Shown: piece by piece, positions 1 to 7,966 of the stretch
Position numbering within the stretch: position 1 is the stretch's first letter
Layout: each line of letters starts with the position of its first letter
Source of the DNA: Ophiostoma sp. CBS 140.51
Lineage: Eukaryota; Ascomycota; Sordariomycetes; Ophiostomatales; Ophiostomataceae
Assembly: GCA_029298735.1 (NCBI GenBank)
Contig: JANSLP010000565.1
Location: forward strand, 1-11,200
Length of the DNA: 11,200 bases
Direction of reading: 5' to 3'
Program-made: the position numbers and the translations under genes
The notes under the pieces: generated by a model
Told to the model about the DNA's origin: nothing
Databases searched by the model: none
The model's input: the letters and a program-made list of their open reading frames with translations, nothing else

Positions 1-105
1 ACCAAGCACTGCTCGTCAGTCCCCTGTCACCCCCTGCCGGCCTCCTGCGCGACCTCGCCCGCTGGCACGCCACTCTCCCCCGCCACCTCTCGGCCGACCA
101 TCTAG

Positions 106-913
106 CCACTGACCAACGCCCGCATGCTCGACACACTCTGTGGCGAGTACCTCGAGACTCAGTGTATTTCTCGTACGTTTGACGAACAATAGTTTCCTTT
201 CAAAGTATAGCATCTTCTGCAGCCATTTACTAATACACTGTGCTTTTAGCTGGATTTATCCTGAACCACCCCCAGATGGTAAACAATCAACTCATAGACC
301 CAACGTTGTTAAATGCACATAACTTACACGCTTTAATTTAGATGTCCCCCTTGGCCAAATACCACAGAGATCGCAAGGGCCTTTGCGAGCGTTTCGAGGC
401 ATTCGTATGTTTCGCTCTCTATCCGTCCCTGATAACGACACACATGGACACAAGCTAATAGTTGTTCTGTAAATAGGTTTGCAAGAAGGAGATTGCCAAT
501 GCCTACACGGAGGTATGTACTCGATTTGATACCAGGGCCTACCCTTTTTTTTTTTTATTTCTATGTTTATGTTTTTAAACTTGCTTAATATTAACCCCAC
601 CGTTTAGTTGAACAACCCCTTCGACCAGCGCATGCGCTTCGAGGAGCAAGCCCGCCAGAAGGCGCAGGGCGACGACGAGGCCCAACTTGTGGACGAGAAC
701 TTCCTGCGCTCCCTGGAGTACGGGTTGCCTCCCACTGGTGGCTGGGGACTCGGTATTGACCGTCTTGCCATGTTCATGACGAACAACTACGCCATCCGCG
801 AGGTTATCTCATTCCCGATGCTCAAGGAGGACAAGGTTGTGTCCACTGAGAAGTTCGCGGCCGAGGAGGTCGACGTGCCCCCTATGCCTGAGGAGGGCAT
901 TGCCCATAAGTAG
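106..913 (+). CDS. KRS1: Lysyl-tRNA synthetase, cytosolic, C-terminal exons (5' partial)
   Basis: Class-II lysyl-tRNA synthetase, which charges tRNA-Lys with lysine in the cytosol. Five exons can be joined: 106-172, 250-278, 342-404, 477-512 and 608-913. The introns are 77, 63, 72 and 95 nt and all have GT...AG ends. The joined reading gives 166 residues: PLTNARMLDTLCGEYLE, then CISPGFILNHPQM, MSPLAKYHRDRKGLCERFEAF, VCKKEIANAYTE and LNNPFDQRMRFEEQ. The catalytic motif 3 follows as GLPPTGGWGLGIDRLAMFMT. This order matches yeast and human enzymes as I remember them. The last 30 residues are an acidic, poorly conserved tail. Motifs 1 and 2 and the anticodon-binding domain lie left of the window. 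Bases 1-105 do not continue the protein in any frame: frame 1 has TAG at 103-105. I therefore read them as the tail of another intron ending ...ATCTAG, though they are unusually GC-rich for one. Family assignment is near certain; the first exon border is less so. Confidence 0.93.
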
Positions 914-1102
914 ATGTGATGAGTGGCGGGGATGAATTATGGGCTGGAAGTCAGTCAGCCACATTGCATCCATCCATGTTTGAAATATCTTTTATTTTAT
1001 TTTACTTCATATTTTGTAAGGTTGGGGTAGGTTAGTCAATGTCCTGGGGACGGTTATGGCTGCGCTTGGACAGTGCTGGATCTCGAGGTCACGGATATCA
1101 AG

Positions 1103-1118
1103 AATAAAACTGAATAAA
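1103..1118 (+). terminator. Paired AATAAA poly(A) signals for KRS1
   Basis: Two exact AATAAA hexamers sit at 1103-1108 and 1113-1118, about 190-205 nt after the KRS1 stop. A third is at 1145-1150. This is a sensible 3' UTR length for a fungal gene. The hexamers are seen directly; their use is inferred. Confidence 0.5.
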
Positions 1119-1280
1119 ATAAGACCAAAGCCGTCCGAGTAGCAAATAAATGTACAGTGAAGGCTCCTTGAGTATCTCTACGAGGCTCACAAAGAAAAAT
1201 CACAAGTGCAAGATAAAGGCTATTACTCCTTTGGGTGCATGAAGGTGCCATGCTCGAGACTCGGAGGTGGAAATTCTATA

Positions 1281-1286
1281 TTTATT
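1281..1286 (-). terminator. AATAAA poly(A) signal for COX15
   Basis: TTTATT on the + strand reads AATAAA on the COX15 strand, about 70 nt after the COX15 stop. A TACATA/TATATA-type AT-rich element lies just upstream of it in the transcript, as expected for a fungal polyadenylation region. Confidence 0.5.
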
Positions 1287-1294
1287 TGTATGTA

Positions 1295-1302
1295 TATATA
1301 CA
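1295..1302 (-). promoter_or_regulatory. Puf3/Pumilio-type UGUAUAUA element in the COX15 3' UTR
   Basis: On the COX15 strand this reads TGTATATA, an exact match to the UGUANAUA core bound by Puf3/Pumilio-class RNA-binding proteins. It lies about 53 nt after the stop and just upstream of the AATAAA, so it should be inside the mature 3' UTR. It is part of a 14-bp perfect palindrome (1290-1303). Puf3 in yeast controls mRNAs of nuclear-encoded mitochondrial proteins, which suits COX15. Binding in this species is inference. Confidence 0.4.
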
Positions 1303-1355
1303 TGCAACACAGATCGTGACACATAGAGGGGGGAGGGTGGGTTATGACGGGCAGT

Positions 1356-3023
1356 CTATTGCTTGGGCGTGACCCGCGAGCCAATGTTTGGCTGAGGCGA
1401 GCCCTTGGTGGCGTATTTCTGGACCAGGCGCAGGGTCGACTTGGGCATGCGCAGACGATGGCCAAGGACAAGCACACCAGTCAGCAGCGCCAGACTACCG
1501 GCCTGGTGGGTAGCTGCCAGGTAAGTCGGCACCATATAGATGAGTGTGCAGATGCCGAGGGTGGCCTGCATCAAAACCAAGTGGACGACGCCCGTGGTGC
1601 CGCGCTTTGCGCTCTTGGGCAGCATAGAGGCGATGCGGCCAGTGCGCGAGAAGGCGAATAGGGCCATGATGGCGCAGAAGGTGGTCGTGGCTAGGATGCG
1701 GTGGTCCAGCTGGACCAGCGATGGGTTCTCGAGCATGTTACGCCACCACAGGTCGCTGTGGTCCGGCTTGCGGCTGTAGTGGGCATCCCACAACTCGGCG
1801 TGCGGGGGTGTCAGGCCGTTGCCCATCATGGGGAACTCGTTGTAGATGAGGCCCGCGTCAAGGCCAGCCACAAGTGCACCTGACAGGACAGTGGTGAACA
1901 CAAGGACTGTTAGGGCCGTAACGGCAAGGCGGAAGGGCCGCAGGGCCGGGAGAGCCAGTGTATTTGCCAGCTTGGCGGCAGCGGCAGGGTCAGCACGGAC
2001 ACGCAGGTCCCGCAGGATGGAGAGGCCAGTCATAAGCATCCACGAGTAGCACACAAAGGCTGTGGCCAGATGGGCAGTCAGCCGGTACTGCGACACACGC
2101 GGCGGCTGAGCCCCCGGAGAGAACAGCTCGTCACGCAGGCCCGACGCCACCATCCACCAGCCGATGACGCCCTGGAAGCCAATCAGGCCAGCAATGCCGA
2201 GCAGGTTCCAGGCGACGCGCTTTGTGACACGACGGCGGGCAACAAAGTAGATGGCCGGGAGGACAAACGACATGCCAATCACGCGGCCCCAGAGACGGTG
2301 CGACCACTCCATGAAGTAGATCTTCTTGAACTCCTCGAGGGTCATGTTGGGGTTGAGACGGGCATATTCTGGGCTGGCGCGGTACTTTGCAAACTCGGCC
2401 TCCCAGTCCTCCTCGTTGCGGGGCGGCAGGGCGCCGGTCACGGGCTTCCACTCTGTGATGCTGAGGCTATGTGGTGTGTGTTAGTTGTGCTTTTTGTGTT
2501 TTTGAGAGGCTTTTAAACATGTAACATACCCGGATTCTGTGAGACGGGTCAGGCCGCCCCAGACCACAATGCCAAAGACGCTAACGGCGCTGGCAATCAG
2601 CCAGATGGCCACTGACTTAGACGACGTATCCGGGAAGCTGCTGACCTCGGACGACGAGGAACTGCTCTCAGATGCAGCTTCTGGGGCCACGACCGCGGTC
2701 TCTTTTGCTGGCGTAGTGGAGAGGGACCGGGATGCGACGGTATTTGATGAGCCGGCTCTTTTTATTGACTGCGAGAAAGTCAACAGAGAGGCCGGTGTGC
2801 GGTAGACACTACGATACGGCATAGCAAGACGCTGCACCGTGGCAGCACTGCCCGGCTGGGACGAAGAAACACGACTTGTCGTGCTGAAGGCATTCCGAGA
2901 CCTGGAGATTAGCGATGCAGGTGGCGCAATTTGCTGGGTTTTGTGCAGGCATTGCCGGCAGGAAAAGGCCGATCTGGGGGCCTGGGCGAGTGCCCTCCGC
3001 AGTCCAGCCTGAAAGGAAGCCAT
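1356..3023 (-). CDS. COX15: Heme A synthase Cox15 (mitochondrial inner membrane)
   Basis: Converts heme O to heme A for cytochrome c oxidase, in the mitochondrial inner membrane. Two exons, 3023-2530 and 2466-1356, flank a 63-nt intron (GTATGT donor, TAG acceptor) that splits the Gly codon of TRLTESG|LSITEW. The product is 534 residues. Residues 1-50 are Arg/Ser-rich and lack acidic residues, as in a mitochondrial presequence. A Ser-rich linker (about 104-136) follows. About eight membrane segments then begin near 138. The four expected histidines are at 221 (EWSHRLWGR), 297 (YRLTAHLAT), 420 (LDHRILA) and 485 (ATHQAGSL); the 76- and 123-residue spacings equal those I recall for yeast Cox15. 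The start at 3023 is the first ATG of the frame: the open reading farther upstream, to 3167, has only a GTG. The gene is divergent from the roadblock gene and convergent with KRS1. Confidence 0.96.
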
Positions 3024-3764
3024 CGTGGTCGCAAACTGTCGCAAAAACTGTCGCAAACGGCTCGAAAAAACGGTTGGCTTGGTGGGCTCAACGGCTTTTA
3101 TCGTAAGATGCGCCCCTGCCAAAAAAAAAAACCTACTCGTAGTTACACCACCGGCAGGTGGCACCACTAAGACGGCTCAATTTAATCAGCGACGGATATG
3201 CGCTAATGCGGGTAAGAAGACCAAGTGGAAAGGTATATCCTCTCGGATCCTTGCTGTCTACTGGCGGTTGGTGGCGGCTTTGGTGAGCTTTGGGCGCTAA
3301 AACGGCCAGCCTGGGAATCCTGTAATGGCTAGCTCCCAGCACAGGCCTGTCTATCTCTTGTGTCTTTCCACTCTTTCCACAGGCGCTCCTTCCTCTGACA
3401 ACCCACTCCTATCTAAGAGTATTACGTCGTGCTACGTCGCACCTGCCTGCCCGCCCCTTTCTCATCTAATCAATCGCATCGCCGTCACCTTCACTTTAGC
3501 ACATCGCAGATCCTATCACATCACCGGCTTCGTTCGCTCACTTTCGATTGCCATTTGTCACCTATCTCACCGACAGCCCTGCGACTCGAGCTGCCCTCTC
3601 GACGATTGCTCGTGGCCCTATCCTTTGCAAGACCGGCCGACCGGTCTGTTAACGCCCAATAGCATCGCCCTGCCACCCTTCCGAGCTTTCGGCCTCCACT
3701 AAGCTTCCTTCATTGCCTACGCACTCACTTTGTCGTTACTTTCAGCCTCATCCTCGCCGGCGCC
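3024..3764. other. Divergent promoter region, COX15 / roadblock gene
   Basis: 741 bp between two divergent start codons. Visible elements are GTCGCAAA repeats next to the COX15 start (3028-3058), an A13 tract at 3120-3132, a 7-bp inverted repeat at 3630-3647, a CCAAT on the + strand at 3656-3660, and pyrimidine-rich sequence before the + gene. TTACTTTCAG at 3735-3744 could be the acceptor of a 5' UTR intron. Open frames here (for example 3325-3702) have low-complexity translations typical of CT-rich DNA, and I do not call them genes. Confidence 0.7.
3630..3647. promoter_or_regulatory. Inverted repeat AGACCGG-N4-CCGGTCT
   Basis: A perfect 7-bp inverted repeat with a 4-bp spacer (CCGA), 118 bp upstream of the roadblock gene start. 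CGG half-sites in a dyad are the typical target shape of fungal Zn2Cys6 regulators. The symmetry is seen directly; a regulator is only inferred. Confidence 0.3.
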
Positions 3765-4820
3765 ATGGCCTATCCGCCAGCTCCGCCGCTGCTGCTCACC
3801 CGCCGCCTCTCCTCCTTCCTGCATTCCAGCCTTGAATCTCTCCAGCACCACAAGGACCAGCAGCCTGCAGGCGCAACGCTTCAAACCGCTCTCCTCGTCA
3901 CGCCGTCCGGCAAGCTCCTCGCCTACGAGTCGCCTTTGCCCGTGCGTACACTACGCACACACTGCTCTGTTGCAGCATCCCTTTGGACCATCCACGCTTC
4001 GTCGTCACCGTCCGTCGCCGTTGCCCTCGGCCAGACGGCGCCCGTCAACCAACAACCACCACCCACATCTTTATCTTCACCTTCACTTTTGCCCACACGA
4101 TCTACGGGCGACATGTCCAGCCCAGTCGAAGAGGACCAGGAGGAGGAACAATATCACGATGGCAGTGCGCCTGTCAGTATAGCAGCGAGCTTCAACGGCG
4201 GCGCCGTCTTTGTCGTCCGACGTCTCCGCTGCGGCCTTTTGTTCGCCTGCTCGACACCCTCCCCCAACGGCAGCGGATCCCGCCCCTCGATGGCCACCGA
4301 CCCTGCGGCCACGTTGTCCGTGATTCAACTCGCAGCCCCCTTGTCGACCTCCACACCCTCTGCACCCTCCATGACACAATCATCTCTCCTGCCGCAGACG
4401 AACCTGCCAATATTGCAGCCGCCGCCTTCGGGAGCAGGAACTGCATCCTCAACATCAGCGTCCTCTTCACCTACGCCGATCAACGTACCCTCAAAACCCA
4501 CAGCCGATGGAGCCGGAAGTCTTGCGCCAGGCACCTCCGTGCGGACGACTGCCACTTCCGAGACCTACGAGACAGCTCTCTCTGGTAGCGATGCAGGGGG
4601 GCTGGGCGGAGACGCGGACCATGACGCGAACGCCGATGCAGCATCTACCACCACGACGGGGACAACGACAACAATCGGCGGGAGCGGCAAGAACGGTTCG
4701 GTCGCAGCGACTCTGGCGATTGCCCGGAGGCAGGTGGACGAGCTGGCACGCCTGCTCGACGAAAAGCTCGGCTCGCTGTCGGTGCCCGAAGAGAACATTG
4801 GCATCAATGGTTTCTGCTAA
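3765..4820 (+). CDS. Roadblock-fold protein, Ego3/Slm4 (LAMTOR2)-like
   Basis: Single exon, 351 residues; the ATG is in a good context (GCGCCATGG). Conserved-looking parts have the order of a roadblock/longin-type subunit of the EGO/Ragulator complex, which anchors Rag GTPases on the vacuole and activates TORC1. They are an N-terminal helix (RRLSSFLHSSLESL, 13-26), strands TALLVTPSGKLLAYES (41-56), a helix near 64-78 (CSVAASLW), strands SIAASFNGGAVFVVRRLRCGLLFACS (138-163, quoted as two adjoining strands) and a C-terminal helix ARRQVDELARLLDEKLG (320-336). These resemble the layout of yeast Ego3/Slm4. The fold is broken by low-complexity insertions at about 80-137 (with acidic EEDQEEE) and 164-312 (Ser/Thr/Pro/Gly-rich). 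Usual family members have about 125-165 residues. There are no catalytic residues. Assignment rests on topology, so it is moderate; a different roadblock-family member is possible. Confidence 0.55.
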   Translation: MAYPPAPPLLLTRRLSSFLHSSLESLQHHKDQQPAGATLQTALLVTPSGKLLAYESPLPVRTLRTHCSVAASLWTIHASSSPSVAVALGQTAPVNQQPPPTSLSSPSLLPTRSTGDMSSPVEEDQEEEQYHDGSAPVSIAASFNGGAVFVVRRLRCGLLFACSTPSPNGSGSRPSMATDPAATLSVIQLAAPLSTSTPSAPSMTQSSLLPQTNLPILQPPPSGAGTASSTSASSSPTPINVPSKPTADGAGSLAPGTSVRTTATSETYETALSGSDAGGLGGDADHDANADAASTTTTGTTTTIGGSGKNGSVAATLAIARRQVDELARLLDEKLGSLSVPEENIGINGFC

Positions 4821-5414
4821 TGTGCGATCTCGATCCGACTTCGCTCTGTCTTCACATCTTTTTTTCACGTTGTTTTCACTTTGTTTTCACGTTGTTCTAA
4901 TATAGCATAGGGATCGGGCATTCGAAGCCCCGGGCAACATGCCCACGGAGAGGCATTGCTATAGTTGGCCATTCTCATGCAGGCGGGAGTTTGTCTTCTT
5001 TTTCTTTTAATCATTTATTTTGCTCATGTCCTTTACTTTTCGTACCGCGCTCACCCTTATTATTTGTTTCTTGTTTCATGGAAACATAAAAGACCAAGCC
5101 TTCTGGGCACTTGAATACATTTTAGGTGTCAACATATTCACCAACTATATGATCTCTTAAACCACATGAAGATAAGCGTGTGTAGCAAAAATGAGGTAGA
5201 TTGTGCCCCCTGTTACTATTATTTGAGCGAGTGCAAAGCCAGCCACGCCTCGATCTGCGATTAAATAATTTGACATTTGTTCCGCGTGGGCCAGACTCCT
5301 AGTATGTGTGGTGTGTATGTTAATCAAAAATTAAACGCAAATGCAAGAAAAAGAAAAAAAATTAGATGCCGCGCCATGGTGATGAATATAGAGAGTGTTT
5401 TGTATGTTCATAAT
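4821..5414. other. Convergent 3' intergenic region
   Basis: 594 bp between the stops of the roadblock gene (+) and the Ser/Gln-rich gene (-). It is AT-rich and contains a three-copy 11-nt tandem repeat at 4862-4894. There is no exact AATAAA on the + strand near the stop; ACATAAAA near 5084 is a possible variant. The A-rich stretch at 5329-5362 reads as U-rich sequence in the transcript of the - strand gene. I see no gene here. Confidence 0.7.
4862..4894 (+). repeat. Three tandem 11-nt units, TTTTCAC(G/T)TTG
   Basis: Units at 4862-4872, 4873-4883 and 4884-4894 read TTTTCACGTTG, TTTTCACTTTG and TTTTCACGTTG. They start 42 nt after the stop codon of the roadblock gene, so they are probably in its 3' UTR. 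This may be simple slippage. Confidence 0.8.
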
Positions 5415-7966
5415 TCACTCAATGCTAAGTCGCGTGATGCTATCATTCGCGTCCGCCATGGCTTGAAATCCGACCCGGTTCTTTGGGTTGGCGCCCACGC
5501 GACGGCCGTTGTTTGTGCTGTTGGCGCTGTTGGCGCTGTTGGAACTGTTGGCATTGTTGCCATTGCCCGCGCTGGTGGTACTGCTATTGTCACCGCTGTT
5601 ACTCCGTACCTCAAACAGTCCGATACTTCCTATCCCGCCGCCGGGGCCACCACCGCTGCCTGGCCGTGACGCATTCGACGGTGTACCCATGCCCGCTCCG
5701 CCCCAAGGGAGTGAGTCGCGCTGCATTGGGCTCTGCATGACGGGACTGTTATGCACGCTCATACCAGGACTCACAGCACGACGCTTGAAGCTCACCAAGT
5801 CAAGATCATCGTCACGACGCCGCTTGCTATTGATGCGTCGAGTGATCTCTGCGGCGCTGGGAAGCACGGATTGCTGCAGCCCCTGCTGCTCCTGCTGCTG
5901 CTGCTGTGATGACAGTTGTTGCTGTTGCTGCAACATCAACTTGCCGCCTCCATCACCGCCTGACGATAACGTGTTCTGCCCCGGCAGTGGCGTGTCCCTC
6001 CCCGAAGAGCTGGCCGTTGTCATGGGGAATATACCGCCGGTCGGGAACATAAGATTACTACCACTGGCACTGGCGCCACTTGCAGTCGGTGAATCCATGG
6101 ATGCGTCATCAGGCATGCTGGAAGCTGAGTAGCTTCGGACTTGGGGTGGCGGAGGGGTGGTCGCTGTCCGGCCGTGGGCAAGATCACCCGAGGAGGGCTG
6201 CCCGATGCGTGACCAGAATGGACGCACAGACCCAGAAATGTTCTTGTCGGCCTGCTGCTGTTGATGCTTGCCGAAGCCAGATGAGAGGCCGAGTCCGGTT
6301 GAAGCATCCATCGCCATCACGTCATCGGCCAGGTCGTCCAGATTGTCAAACATGCTGGGGCTGGAGTTTGCTGTGGTTGTTGTCGAGACGAGAGGCGGCG
6401 GAAGCGGAAGACGGTGCTCGGCTGGTTCCATATCGCTCTCAAGCAGGCGAACAACCTCCGCCTCACGGCGGAAATCGGCCTCTGCCGGAGCACTCTCCTC
6501 TGCGAGGGCTGCTCGAATACGCGCAAAGCCCTTTGTTTTCGGCTTCGTTTTATTAGCTTGATAAATAGTACAGAGTCAAGCCAAAGTGAACGGGAGGTAA
6601 AAGAGATACTCACAAGAAGATTTCCACGACGGGTCACTGCACGACGAACAACACCCCGCTGGGGTCCCAGGGTTTCACCCGAGTCCATGTGTATTTTGTG
6701 GTTGTCGTCGCTTTCACTGCCCGATATATGCAGCTGGTTAGCTGCCCAGCTGATGCTCTCGCGCCGTTGGTGTTGTTGCTGCAGCGACTGGCTGTCCCGC
6801 CCCAAAAGGAAACCAGACGGAGGCGATTTAGAAATGTTGTTTGCCCCGGCACTCGAGTTGGAGGGCACGGATGGGCCGGCAATGGAACTGAATCCGAGAC
6901 CAAGAGGCCCGCGCACTTTACGCTTGGGCTGTTTCCGCGGGCGCTGGCGGTGTGTGAAGGAAAGCAAACTGTTCATGGCCGGAGAGCTAGGCATCCACGG
7001 CATAGTCGTCTGTGGCCCGCCAATAAGCGTGCTGCTGGTCTTCCCGACCTGTGGTGTCGTGATAAAGGGTTCATCGGCGTCCTCGTCCATGTCTTCATCT
7101 TCGTCAGAGTTCGAGGACGAGTCTGAGCATGCTGCAATGTTGACGCTACCCAGCGAGCTGGACGGATAAACCTTCTCTTGGCTGCGTCCCATCATTGACC
7201 AAAGTGATGTAGAAGACTCGGGTGCGCCACCAAAGTCACCAGGCTTGCGTCCGGGGATATTCATAGCACCATGGCCACTGCCACCGGCGACAGGCGAAGA
7301 TTCTGGTGACGACTGTTCAGCTAGTGTAGAATGGTGTAGGCTGGTGGCAGCCCGCGAAAAGTCGAGGCCGCGAGACCGGCGAGGAAGGATATTTGTTGGA
7401 GAAGCGTAAATCTGGGACGGGTCGAGCTTGGGCGAGAGAGGCGTGGGCTTGGACATGTAGGTAGGTTGGTTGTGGTAGAGATGTTGTTGCTGTTGCTGCT
7501 GCTGTAGTTGTTGGTGCAGCAAGAAAGCACCGCTGCCTGACGAGACGGGTGTGGAGGGGGGCTGAGGGTCTTGGTCTTTGATTTCGAGGGTGGCATTCGG
7601 CTGCTGCTGCTGCAGATGCTGCGGTTGCGATGCGAGGATGCTGTCGGTCGGTAGCTGGAAAGCCATGTTTCGGCCCTGGAAAGAAGAGGTCGGTCGCCGT
7701 GGTGTCACAGGAATGGCGTCGTTGCTCGAGCTGCCTATGGAACTATCATCTTTGCATGTGGCACGAGCTCCGGTGCCGAGAAGCAGCGGCGATGGCGACA
7801 GTCGGTTGCGGCCGGGTGTACTGTTTCCGCCATCAGACAATGACCGTGCTTTCATCATAGGCGAGGGAGGAATTGCAGCGCCGGGTAGGCGGCCAGCAGC
7901 CAGGCTGATCCGGAACTGGCCGGCATCTTTCGCGTCGTCGACCACGGCAAAATCGTCGCAATCCAT
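5415..7966 (-). CDS. Ser/Gln-rich, probably nuclear protein of unknown function
   Basis: I do not know a named function. Two exons, 7966-6614 and 6542-5415, join across a 71-nt intron (GTGAGT donor; AAG acceptor, with CTAAT nearby as branch point) to give 826 residues. The start at 7966 is the first ATG of the frame. From the N-terminus: polyQ (about 153-162); a block GLDFSRAATSLHHSTLAEQ (200-218); an acidic run DEDEDMDEDADE (288-299); a basic cluster HRQRPRKQPKRKVRGPLGLG (339-358); and a block spanning the splice site, VVRRAVTRRGNLL|PKTKGFARIRAALAEE (439-467). A second basic signal, SKRRRDDDLDLVSFKRRAVSPG (690-711, quoted in part), is followed by SVHNSPVMQSPMQRD. Many Ser-Pro sites suggest phosphorylation. 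The tail is Asn/Ser-rich (about 776-797). The middle blocks look like ones I have seen in uncharacterised ascomycete proteins. A nuclear regulator is an inference from composition. Confidence 0.8.
5518..5562 (-). repeat. Five 9-nt units coding an Asn-Ser-Ala run
   Basis: Tandem units on the + strand: CTGTTGGCG, CTGTTGGCG, CTGTTGGAA, CTGTTGGCA, TTGTTGCCA. On the coding strand they give NANSSNSANSANS near residue 790 of the Ser/Gln-rich protein. The register keeps the frame, so length changes here would add or remove whole residues. Confidence 0.85.
5877..5932 (-). repeat. CAG/CAA microsatellite coding polyglutamine
   Basis: Mostly CTG and TTG triplets on the + strand, coding two glutamine runs (LQQQQQLSSQQQQQEQQ) near residues 655-671 of the Ser/Gln-rich protein. 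Mixed codons limit pure slippage, but length variation between strains is likely. Confidence 0.8.
7483..7519 (-). repeat. CAG/CAA microsatellite coding polyglutamine, exon 1
   Basis: A run of CTG/TTG triplets on the + strand codes HQQLQQQQQQQH at about residues 151-162 of the Ser/Gln-rich protein. A shorter QQQQ run is encoded near 7600-7615. Confidence 0.8.

Larger units (their letters stand above)
914..1355. other. Convergent 3' intergenic region between KRS1 and COX15
   Basis: 442 bp between two stop codons that face each other. It holds the 3' UTR signals of both genes and no credible coding sequence. AT-rich stretches such as 987-1018 alternate with mixed sequence. The poly(A) signals on the two strands are about 130-180 bp apart, so the two transcripts need not overlap. 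Confidence 0.8.

Noticed and set aside
468..475. TGTAAATA, a Puf3-type core, in the KRS1 region
   Set aside because: It lies at the 3' end of the intron between exons 404 and 477 and would be removed by splicing.
2070..2516. 148-codon + frame opposite COX15
   Set aside because: It lies fully antisense to the conserved COX15 exon 2, runs into the intron, and resembles no family.
3024..3167. Longer COX15 N-terminus starting at 3167
   Set aside because: It begins with GTG, has no ATG before 3023, and translates an A13 tract and repeats. The MASFQAGLRR start gives a normal presequence.
3983..4588. 201-codon + frame overlapping the roadblock gene
   Set aside because: Arg/His/Thr-rich composition typical of a frame-shifted reading of GC-rich coding DNA; the 3765-4820 frame has the plausible fold.
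4916..4931. tRNA-like T-arm on the - strand (loop TTCGAAT in a GGGC stem)
   Set aside because: The loop and stem fit a tRNA T-arm, but no matching acceptor stem (a TAGGGAT partner for ATCCCTA), A box or anticodon arm is found upstream.
5488..6132. 214-codon open frame on the + strand rich in Leu, Pro and Cys
   Set aside because: It lies opposite the Ser/Gln-rich coding sequence, and its Cys/Leu runs are the complement of the CAG/CAA tracts. There is no domain.
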